Shown here: piece by piece, positions 28,711-37,556 of the stretch
Layout of the letters: each line of letters opens with the position of its first letter
Numbering within the stretch: position 1 is the stretch's first letter
Assembly (NCBI GenBank): GCA_016714985.1
Contig: JADKBS010000015.1
Coordinates: 124,001-188,000, forward strand
Direction of reading: 5' to 3'
Source of the DNA: Saprospiraceae bacterium
Lineage (GTDB): Bacteria; Bacteroidota; Bacteroidia; Chitinophagales; Saprospiraceae
Length of the DNA: 64,000 nt
The notes under the pieces: model-generated
What the model saw: only the letters and a program-made list of their open reading frames with translations
Told to the model about the DNA's origin: nothing
Databases searched by the model: none
Position numbers and translations under genes: made by a program

Positions 28711-31700
28711 TCACTCTTCCCACACCTTCAAGATCCGTCCATAAGCGGGCAGCCCCGTCTCCTCGCCACGGGCGATCACGTTGTAAGTGCCCGATTTCCA
28801 ATCGTAAACCATGACATCAAGGGTGTTCACGCCCTCGTCCAATTCCACGTTCATGGTATGGACGATGCGGCCTTGTAGGTCGTAGAAGTCCAACTTGGCA
28901 GCCTGTTCTTTTGGTGAGAACAGGTCAAGGAAGACTTGGTAGCTGGACGGGTTCGGATAGACGTTCTCGAAGGTCAGGCTCAGGCGGTCTTCCTGCTTCG
29001 CAATGCCGGAGCCGTTGCCCCCGCCGAAGCTGTTCACCGTCACGTCCCTTTCAAGGTAGCAAATGGTGCCCCAGCCGTTGTCAATCAACTTGATTTGCAA
29101 GTGGTAAGTACCATCCGGCAATCCACTGACCACCAGCGGGTTGGCGCAGTTGTCGAGGCACTCGTAGGCCACCGTCCAGTTGGGGCGGAAGACTTTAATG
29201 AGCACGTGCGGAGCGCTGAACCCAGCGATGGTGATTTGGCTGGGGGCTGGGGTGATGGTGATGGCGTCGCAGCCAGAAGGCGGTGTGCCACCCCCGTGAC
29301 AGTGACGGGCGTCATGAACAAGTTGTTGCTCTCATTGCTCTCAGCAACCACATTGCCAGCATCGGCCACGAGCATGAACTGGTAGGTGCCGGAGGCTATA
29401 TTGGTCGGAACCGTGTAGTTGACACTCTGTGCGATGGAACTGCCCGGCGTCAGGCTCACCCCGCTTGCGCTACCTATAAGAATGTCCGTTGAAGGGCTGT
29501 AAACATTGTCGGTTGAAAGTACGGCCCTCAGCTCAAAGCCATTCGCAGGTGCGGTACCCAAGTTTGTTAGATAAGGATATACAGATGCTGAAGCCCCAGC
29601 CTGCAAGCTGGTCGGAAGGGCGAAAATAGGCGGAACAATGACGACAATATCAACCTGCGGGTTGGTCGGCTCCACGCAGTTCATGGCCTCCACGAACACG
29701 GCATTATTCTTTTCTGACAGGAACACCAGTTCATTGCCCGAAAGGGCTATCCTGCGCACACTAGATGCATTGGACAGTTTCACGTATTTTGTCCAAACAA
29801 CCGTGCTTCCCTGCATTTTTTCCACCTTGACCACGTCCGTTGCTAACTGCACTAAATTGATCAACTTCACTTGATAGGTGCCAACGATGGTGCTACCGTC
29901 AGCAAGTCGGGTCGTCCATTTATAATCACGGGCGCCAACGCCCATTGAAGTGTACTCGCTGACGCTGAACATATAGTCCACCACGAAACTGCCGTTCTCG
30001 AAATGGCCGTCCCGGTAGTAGTTCCCAATCGCACTGCCCCGGAAGGCAGGGCGCATATAGGCACTGTTCAGTGTGTATTGCCCGCAGCCGTTTTGGCCCA
30101 AACTGGCCCCGCCGTACAATGCTGCTTCCTGTGTCAAAGTGGACGAAAGCACGTCCAAATTACCGTTGATGACATAGAGCCAGATTACTGTGCCGCCACC
30201 CGTAAAGGTTCGCACCGTGAATGCGATTTGGTTGTTCGACAATTGGCTGGTGTATTCAATGGTAGGGGAACCTATCCCAAACAAATCCCTTACCTGCAGT
30301 ACGGCCAAGTTGGCGTCGGTGCGGATGGCGTAAATGATGCCCGTTTTGTAAGCAAAAATCACGTAGCCACTGCCGAGTTCCGAAAAGTTCAAGAAGTAAT
30401 CATATTGGCCAATCAGAGAAGCAGGTATGGGCTGACTGTATTGCACAGCGGTTCCCACCAGTTTCTCCAAATTGCCATTGGCAATCCTAAAGGTGGGGTA
30501 AACAGGTGGTGCCAGCATAGCTTGGTCGCCAAAGACCTGCCCAGTGCCGTCCAGCGTTGCCTTGCGATAGTTGCCGTTGTTCACGTAATTGACCTCCAAG
30601 TTGCCATTGGCAGCATGGCTGAGGCAAGCAATAGCTCCCCCACCAATCAAATCATCGCAAACGCCCGGCCCGGCCGCAGCCTGCACGAGGAACGGTGCCG
30701 AAACGGTGTTATTGTTCTCATTCAACTCTGTAATTGCTTGGTCGGCGTCCACCCAGAGGTGCAGGTAGTATTGGCCTGCGGCCAATGTACTGGGCAGCAT
30801 GGAAGCGCCCGGCACCTCCGTCACGCTGAAGCCAGCGATGAAATTGCCCGTTGGCACGATGCCGTCTTGTATGCCTGTGGTATTAAAAGTTGGGCTTGTG
30901 GAAATCCAAGCCCGCACGATGAAGTCCTGCGGGGCATTGCCGTTGCCGATATTGGCAAGGTCGAAATAATAAGCCAATACCTGACCCGGTGTGCCCGGTC
31001 CATTGGCGAATACGAGGTTCGAAATCGTCAAATCCGGCGTCAAAACAGGCGGAGCGCTGCCGCCACTGTTGGCCTCGTCGTCCTGAACTGGTGTGGGCGG
31101 CGTGCCGTTATTGGGCTGGCTGTCCACGTCCGTTTCATTGGCAGCGGAGACCTGAGCATAGGTAATCGGTGCCCCATTTTGCAGCAAGAAATAGCTCACC
31201 CGCAGCGTGGCAGAGCCGTTGGCGGGCACGCTGCCCACCGTCCAGACTTGGTCGCCGTTCGGGTTGAAACTGCCTTGCGAAGCGACGAACTCATTGCCAC
31301 CTGTATAGACGACACCAGCGGGTTTCATCCATTTCACCTTCACGCCCGTTGCCGCTTGTGGCCCTTTGTTCACGAGGGTGAGGGTGGTGGTGTAGTTGCT
31401 GTAAATGACCGGATTGGCGGTGTTTTGCACCATCGAAAGCTCCAAGTCAATGCCACTGCCGCCGCCTGATGTCACCGTTACGGATTGGTCTTTGTAATTG
31501 CTCAAATAAACATCCTCGCAGAAACTGGTATTTGCGTACATCCTGATGGTATGCGAACCAGTTGGCACAGAAGGCGGTACCGTGACTTGCACGGTCTTCG
31601 TCACGGTGTTCGATTGGTTGAAATCGGCAAGGGTATAGTTGACCGAGCCAAGCGCAATATTTGGGCTAATGTCGTTGATATAGACATTAACCGGGAAACT

Positions 31701-32999
31701 GGTGCTCGTCGGCAGGGTGAAGCCGTTCGCCAGGTATTTCACGGTCACCTGCATGTTGAAGCTGCTACCTGCCACCACCGTCGCTGGAATGCCTGCGTAG
31801 CTGTCAAGTATCACGTCCGGCGCACCAATCTGCACTGTGAAAGGTGGTATGGTGTTGTTCGCCTCGTTCGATTCTGCCACTTGGTTGTCGGTGTCAATGC
31901 TGACAATGACATAGTATTGGCCAGTGGCCAGCGAAGCGGGAACGGGCTGTCCGGGGCCGATAAAAGCCGGGCCGCCGTTGCTCAAAACATTCAGCGAAGG
32001 CAGGTTCACGGTGCTCCAAAGTACGTCATTGGCCGAAAGCACGTTGTCCGTGGAGAAGTAGAACTTCACCTTGAAAGCCGTTGCAGCCACGTCGCCTGAG
32101 TTGTTGATTTGCATGGATATAAAGCCGAAAGACGAACCAGGCGAGGTGAAGCAATTGTTGGTGCCGGGAATGATTTCCTGAACATAACCTAACAAATCAG
32201 GCAGCCCCGGCACGGAGCAGGGCGGAGGCGGTGTCACGGTCGTTGTTGCCATGCAATTGGCCGATAAATTGTCCGTCAAGTTTAGCGTCAGCGGCCCGGC
32301 GCTGATAGGGAGGTACTGGATAAGGATTGGCGTGCCATAAGTGCCGCTGTGCGTCTGGTTCAACTGTGGGATAAACACCTGGTAGCCCGTGCCCGGCACT
32401 GGGTTCGTGGCGTTCAGCGTGAAGCCGAACCGGTCGTCGGTGGTATTGGAGGGTGTGTTGTTGTTGTCGCAGACAATATTGGAAACATTGGGGGTGATGG
32501 CGCAAGTGGGGCCGCCGCCACCCATGGTGAGGCAGGCGTCGTCCATTTTAAAGCCATTGCCTTGGTCTTTGTAAACGAGTAAATAGACATAAGCCGCCCC
32601 TGCGGGAACTGTTGCCGTATTGGTGAAATACTGGTAGGTGCTATTGGAAACAGCTTTCAGCAAGCCAGCATTTTCGATCCTTGCCCAGTTGGCGGTCATG
32701 TAACGGAGTTCAAGGACGCAATTGCCCTTTATCCAAGCCGAAGCTGTGTAGCTCGTGCCGGGCACGACGGCAAGGGCCTGCCCCGCCGATGTGTAACCCG
32801 TGCCCCCACCTGCCACGGCCTTGCTCCCGGAATGCACATCGGTGGTAACGGTCACTGTGCCCACCGTCGTCCAGCCCGTCAGGCCGGACTCAAAGCCGGG
32901 GTTGGAGAGTAGGTTGCCCGTACAGGATTGGGAATGGAGATGGAAAAAAGTTGATAGCAGCAATGCTGCCACAAAGGGAAGTCGGAGTGCTTTGTTCAT
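28711..32999 (-). CDS. T9SS-secreted CARDB-repeat surface protein (paralogue 2, one frameshift)
   Basis: From ATG 32999 it has a signal peptide and the same domain order as paralogue 1: jelly roll (LLSNPGFESGLTGWTTVGT), CARDB and DUF11-like domains, a variable central region, CARDB, the PHVLIKVFRPNWTVAYECLD domain and a T9SS tail (NVYPNPSSYQVFLDLFSP ... ILKVWEE). The frame breaks in the G/C homopolymer 29291-29295; correction restores TGGTPPSGCDAITITP as in paralogue 1. Restored length is about 1,430 residues. Large parts are nearly identical to paralogue 1, while the central region is strongly diverged. The ORF runs upstream to 33134, but the signal peptide fixes the start at 32999. Confidence 0.87.
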
Positions 33000-33282
33000 G
33001 CTCGGAAAATTTAAGGTTTGTAAATGCCCCAAGCCAATACTGCATGGGCAGCTTTCTGTCGTTGTGTCTAACGGGTGGATGAATGCATTGTTCATGTGCC
33101 GGAATTTTAAGGTCCGTATGAATAGCCCAGACAAGCCTGCTTGGGCTGCGTGAAAGTCAAAACTCGCTGTTTTTCTAGGAACAACGGGTGATTTAGGTCA
33201 TGGGAGGGGGTGAGTTTTGGTGGTATTCCTTGTGAATCGGGAATGTCTTTTTTGGGGGTGTCATCGCTTTTTTTGTGATGCG
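33000..33282. other. Upstream region of CARDB paralogue 2
   Basis: No gene is seen. The words TGATTTAGGTCA (33189-33200) and GGGTGAGTTTT (33208-33218) recur in the same order and spacing upstream of CARDB paralogue 1 (28599-28610 and 28619-28629), so they may be part of a shared promoter or operator. Confidence 0.45.
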
Positions 33283-33311
33283 TTGGGCGGCAACTCGAAG
33301 TTGCCGCCCAA
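33283..33311. terminator. Perfect 13-bp hairpin
   Basis: Positions 33283-33295 pair with 33299-33311 around loop CGA. It lies between divergent genes (CARDB paralogue 2 and the toxin-antitoxin pair), so it is perhaps a REP-like hairpin rather than a terminator. Confidence 0.5.
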
Positions 33312-33365
33312 TTTGTGGCGAAGAAAAAAGGCCTCGAACGGGGCCTTATTATTTGAGGATTTGGT

Positions 33366-33373
33366 TAGCTTTG
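33366..33373 (+). promoter_or_regulatory. Bacteroidota -7 box of the toxin-antitoxin operon
   Basis: TAGCTTTG matches TAnnTTTG and lies 22 bp before the antitoxin ATG at 33396. Confidence 0.5.
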
Positions 33374-33395
33374 TATAAAAATCAAATATTCCACC

Positions 33396-33617
33396 ATGAC
33401 TGCCAGCACCATCAAAGAAGAAGTAAAGAAACTGCCCCGGTCAGAGCAGCTCTCGTTGATTCAGTTCATCGTGAATTTGCTGCAGGAGGACAATGAATTT
33501 ATCCTATCCGATGCTTGGAAAGCAGAACTGGACAAGCGGGACGAGGATTATCAGAATGGCACGGAAAAGCTGCATACTGGGGAAGAGGCAAAGCAGTTGA
33601 TTTTGAACACCAGATGA
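33396..33617 (+). CDS. Antitoxin of a ParE/RelE-type module
   Basis: This 73-residue acidic protein starts MTASTIKEEVKKLPRSEQLS, followed by a short hydrophobic helix and the segment DAWKAELDKRDEDYQNG. This is the pattern of the small unstable antitoxins of the addiction-module family (PF09720-like), which wrap around and neutralise the toxin and often repress the operon. Its stop codon overlaps the toxin start by 4 bases (ATGA at 33614-33617), which supports translational coupling. Confidence 0.82.
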   Translation: MTASTIKEEVKKLPRSEQLSLIQFIVNLLQEDNEFILSDAWKAELDKRDEDYQNGTEKLHTGEEAKQLILNTR

Positions 33618-33910
33618 ACTGCCAACTTTATCTCCAAACAGCATCCATCAATGACTTGAGAAAGGCGTTTGATTGGTATGAGGCACAAAAAAATGGGTTA
33701 GGCCATGAGTTCCTATCGGAAGCAGGTACAGCCCTGGATGCAATAGTGAAAAATCCTTTCCTCTTTCAAGAAGTATATCGCCAAAAACGCAGGGCTACGC
33801 TTCGGCGATTTCCTTACAATATCATCTACGCCATTGAGGGGAACATTATCCGTGTCTCCGCAGTAATGCACAACAAGCAAGCACCGCAGCGCTGGCAGAA
33901 ACGCAAATGA
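33614..33910 (+). CDS. ParE/RelE superfamily toxin
   Basis: From ATG 33614 the protein has 98 residues. It has the compact RelE/ParE pattern: helices with DLRKAFDWYEAQKNGLGHEF, then strands RRATLRRFPYNIIYAIEGN and IIRVSAVMHNKQAPQRW. The final basic HNKQAPQRWQKRK is typical of ParE-like members. These toxins either cleave mRNA at ribosomes (RelE) or poison gyrase (ParE). The FPYNIIYAIEG strand is commonest in the ParE-type branch, but the target cannot be decided from sequence. It is co-transcribed with the antitoxin just upstream. Confidence 0.87.
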   Translation: MNCQLYLQTASINDLRKAFDWYEAQKNGLGHEFLSEAGTALDAIVKNPFLFQEVYRQKRRATLRRFPYNIIYAIEGNIIRVSAVMHNKQAPQRWQKRK

Positions 33911-34017
33911 TTCACTATAAATAATTAAACAACGCTATGTCGGAATTTGCATTGAAATTGATTGAAAAGGATTGTCGCTGAAAAACGAGAATTAGGGTAA
34001 AACCGCTTTGAACTGCA

Positions 34018-36680
34018 TTAACCGCTGGGCAATGTCCCCGCCTTCGGTTGTGGCGCTCCCGGCTCTACCAATAAATCCTTGAATTGCTTTTCCCCGCCCA
34101 AAACCGCTTTCAAATCCTGCCCAAGCCGCTGAAAGAATGGCCGCCCATCGGCGCTTGCCAAGTCAATAGTATGCTCCAGTTCATATTCTTGGGAGAACTT
34201 TGGAATAAACCCGTATATCATTGCCAATTTGGTCTTTACTTTCACCTTGTTTTCCACATCGCCTGGCAGCTTCTTGGTCGCATCCTTCCAAGCCTTTACG
34301 ATTTCCGCTGGTAGTTCATCCTTTACCGCATTCAGCTTTTCCTCCAGCAGCTTGTCCAGCTTCGCAAATACCGCATCCTCCTCCTCGCTTTTATCCAATA
34401 ACGCATAAATGGCATGTACCTCTTGCTGCTGCGCTTGCGTGAGGGACAATTGCTTTTCCAAGGACTCCAGCACGGTGTCCATTTGGCCGCTCATTTTATC
34501 CGTCGTGCGGCGGACGTGCTTTAAATCCTCTCCCCACTCTTCTGGCGTATCGTACACATTCACATGTATATCTCTCTTTTGCCGTTCCCTTTTCGTCGAA
34601 ACCTTATCCAGAAAATCCTTCGACACACTGAACTTCCTGCGCAGCTTGCCACTGAAATACTCATCAATCCCCTCGGCCTCATAGCCCAACAACTCCTCAT
34701 AATCTACTTCCACATTCGGGAAGCCCGGCACAGGCATTTTCTCCGAAATCACCAAGTTCAAGCTTTCATGAATATCGCAGAGCGTGTGGCGGATGGTCGA
34801 AAAATACTCCCGCTTGCGGTGCGCTGCGCCGTTGACGGAGATGCGGATGCGCTGCTTGTCGAGGTCTGCGGTGACGAGGGCGCTGCAATTAGAACTGCGG
34901 CTTTCCAGCACCACGCCCGTGCGCCAGAGCTTGGCGAGGTCACGCACGTCGGTCTTCATGCGGATGATGAAACGGCTCATCACATTGGGCGGCAGGAAGT
35001 CGTAGTCCATGATAAAGACCACCGCCTCCGTCTCGTCCCAATCCGGCTTGTTTTCCAATTCCTTAGGCAGCAGGTCGGGCACCAGCCATTGGCCCTTGGC
35101 GTAATCGTAAAGCAATTCGAACTCTTCCATGATGCTCACCAAATACAACTGCTCGTCGGGCGTGTAGCGCACCCGTTTATCCCGATTGGGGTCGTATTCC
35201 TCTGTTTTTGCTCCTCTTCGTTGAGGATGAAATCGAGCTTCTCGTCCTTCAAAATCCCGCTTGCTACGCTGGGTGAATTGATGATTTTATAGACACCAAT
35301 CGTGACCCAGTGCGGGTCGAGGACATAAAAAGCGGGCAGCATGAGGTCTGGGAAGTGCAGCACCACGCCGAGATTGTCCAAGTATAAAAGCAGGGTGCGC
35401 TGCGCCACGGGGTCGGTCACGTCGTTCTTTTCGCAGATGTCGAGGAAACGCTTGCGGTCAATATAATTGCGCTCGACGGTGGCAGCTTCCAATTGGTTCT
35501 TCACGTTCAGCCAATCCTCGCTGATGGGTGTCTTGTAAAGTTCCGTCTGCGGTATGAGCCGGGCCAGCGTGGCAGCGAAGCCGTCCATGCCCTCCCCGGT
35601 CTTGCAGGAGATGCGGCAGAAGCGCTGCCCGATAAACTCAAACGCCTCGTTCAGTGTATTGCGGGCGAGGTCATAGTTGGGGTTTTCGTCTATCTTGTTG
35701 ATGGCCACGATGCAGGGCGAGCCGCCGCCGAACTTGGCGATATGCCGCAGCCAGTATTCCTTTTTGGCATCGTTGCGGCTATCCAAAAGCAGCACATAGA
35801 TGGAGTGGTGGCTGAGGAAGAACTGGTGAGAGGCGTGCATGATTTCCTGCCCACCGAAATCCCAGACCCTCGCCTTGGCCTCCGCCATATCAGCCTGCCC
35901 CTTGAAGCGGGCGAGCTTTCCGAGTTCCAACATCTCCACGTTCACGCCATGTGTCTGGCTTTCTTTTTCGCTGAAGGGCAGGCTTTTGATTTGTTTGAGC
36001 AGGCTGGTCTTGCCAGCGGTGCCTTCGCCGAGGAGTAAGACTTTTATTTCCCGGAGGTAATGTTTGGGTTGGCCTTTTTCTTTTTTGAAGGAGTCGTACC
36101 AAGCGAGGATGGCGTCGTTGCCTTGTTGGACGACTTCGACGGGTGGGGTGGTAAAGGGGTTTTTCGTTACGTCGATTTCTCCTATTCCTGGAATTGAAAA
36201 TGGGTCATCCCACAATATATTCATCTTTTTTTCTTTGATGAAATAAAGTAATGGTGTGAAATCGGTTACTTTGTTATCAGCAATATCAAGTGAGGTGAGA
36301 TTTGTCAGTTTTTTGAGGGAATGCCCATCGCTAATTTGATTTTGAAAAAGGTTGAGCGAGGTGAGATTGGTCAGCTTTTCAAGGAACCCTCCGTCACTTA
36401 TTTTATTGAGGCCAAGGATGAGCGAAGTGAGGTTGGTCAGCTTTTCAAGGAACCGTCCATCACTTATTTTGTTATTGCCGAGGTTGAGTGAGTTAAGGCT
36501 GGTGAGCTTTTCGAGGAAGCACCCATCACTGATTAGATTGTAATTCAGATTAAGCTCAGTTAGCCAATCCATCTCCCCCAATTCAGAAGGGAGTGTTTCA
36601 ATTTCCATCATACTCAAATCAAGCACCCCCGTCCGCTCCCGCCTTTCCTTTTCAAGTCTTTCATATACTTCTGGTTTCAT
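34018..36680 (-). CDS. Roco-family LRR-Roc-COR GTPase (one frameshift)
   Basis: From ATG 36680 the first 150 residues hold about five leucine-rich repeats (SLNSLNLGNNKISDGRFLEK and relatives). A Ras-of-complex GTPase domain follows, with P-loop LLLGEGTAGKTSLL, G3 VWDFGGQE and G4 IVAINKID, and then a COR domain (YVLDPHWVTIGVYKIIN). The frame breaks at the five-T run 35205-35209. One more base gives EQKTEEYDPNRDKRVRYTP and joins the second part (34018-35172), which completes COR and adds a helical C-terminus. Restored length is about 887 residues. Bacterial Roco proteins are dimerising GTPases of largely unknown role. It lies beside a toxin-antitoxin pair and YhcG genes. Confidence 0.9.
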
Positions 36681-36731
36681 CGTTCCCTATTTTTTCAAAG
36701 TTTTATAAAAATATCGGCTGCCGTGCGGCAA

Positions 36732-36799
36732 GCTTGGAGGGCGGAATTCATTCCGCCACTTCCACCTCGTGACGGCGGAATAAATTCCGCCCTCCAAGC
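36732..36799. repeat. 26-bp hairpin with nested palindromes
   Basis: Positions 36732-36757 pair with 36774-36799 at 25 of 26 positions. Each arm itself contains the palindrome GGCGGAATnnATTCCGCC, so several alternative foldings exist. It lies in the 326-bp spacer upstream of the Roco gene; the rest of the spacer has no credible gene. Confidence 0.75.
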
Positions 36800-36973
36800 A
36801 TGCCCAAAGGTCATCAAAAAACCGTAACCCATAGCTATTCCCCCTTTTTATACCGCCCATCAAACACTTGGCATCCTCTCGTCGTAAGCCTTGCAAACCG
36901 GGCTTTCCAATCCCTATTTGGCTTAAAAATCCCTTCAAAACTCACCCCCATTTAAAAACCACCCCATCTTCCG

Positions 36974-36981
36974 TAAGTTTG
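36974..36981 (+). promoter_or_regulatory. Bacteroidota -7 box for the truncated YhcG gene
   Basis: TAAGTTTG matches TAnnTTTG, 26 bp before ATG 37007. No clear -33 element. Confidence 0.4.
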
Positions 36982-37360
36982 GCCGTTTTTTCAAACAAAA
37001 AACTACATGATGGAATTGCAGCAGCATTTTCAGAACATCCGGCAGCTTATCCGGCAGGCGAAGAGCGATGCTTGGGAGGCAGTCAATACCAGTTTTGTAA
37101 GCGTAAGGTGGCAAATTGGCGGCTACCTTAGCCTAAAATTGAACGAAGCCAATTACGGTGCTAAAGTTGTGGACTCATTGGCTGTCTGGCTAAGGCAACA
37201 AGACCCAGAACTGCAAGGGTTCGACAGGCGTAGCTTGTATCGGATGAGGCAGTTTTTCGAGACTTGGCATCACCTAGATTTTGAGGATATGGGCATTGCC
37301 AATAAACATGTATTGCCGCTTGTAGGCAGCCTTTCAAGCAGAGAGAACACTGCAATTGAG

Positions 37361-37385
37361 ATTGTGGGGTCACTGACCCCACAAT
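37361..37385. repeat. Palindrome in the truncated YhcG gene (A)
   Basis: Perfect 12-bp arms around one central base. It encodes IVGSLTPQL in frame. See the matching palindromes at 37437, 42431 and 42485. Confidence 0.85.
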
Positions 37386-37436
37386 TGACGCAACTCCAAG
37401 GGATTTTGCCCAAGCAAGTGACCGGGTGTTGAATGC

Positions 37437-37463
37437 AATTGTGGCGACACTGTCACCAAAATT
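37437..37463. repeat. Palindrome in the truncated YhcG gene (B)
   Basis: 13-bp arms around one central base with two mismatches. It encodes IVATLSPKL in the corrected frame. Confidence 0.65.
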
Positions 37464-37556
37464 GCCAGAACTCCCCCAGTTTAAGTAAACTGCCTTGCCA
37501 AAATCAATTTCCAAACCAAGGGCTTGCACCTTACCTTCGCCCCAAATCAACACCAC

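Larger units (their letters stand above)
37007..37488 (+). pseudogene. YhcG/DUF1016 N-terminal domain only, nuclease domain missing
   Basis: The first 90 residues match the DUF1016 N-terminal (YhcG) domain: IRQAKSDAWEAVNTSFVSVR, WQIGGYLSLKLNEANYGAKV and GFDRRSLYRMRQFFETW. The in-frame ORF stops at 37432. A one-base correction near 37400 continues through QRDFAQASDRVLNAIVATLS to a stop at 37488. Either way the C-terminal PD-(D/E)xK nuclease domain is absent, and the next gene begins at 37557. Two palindromes (37361-37385 and 37437-37463) lie in the linker part and encode IVGSLTPQL and IVATLSPKL. It may be a decayed gene or a stand-alone DNA-binding domain. Confidence 0.75.

Noticed and set aside
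30003..31469. 488-codon plus-strand open frame
   Set aside because: It is antisense to CARDB paralogue 2 and has a counterpart at the same place in paralogue 1, as expected from shared sense-strand sequence.
36687..36938. 83-codon minus-strand frame upstream of the Roco gene
   Set aside because: It runs through the nested hairpin and has no protein-like pattern.
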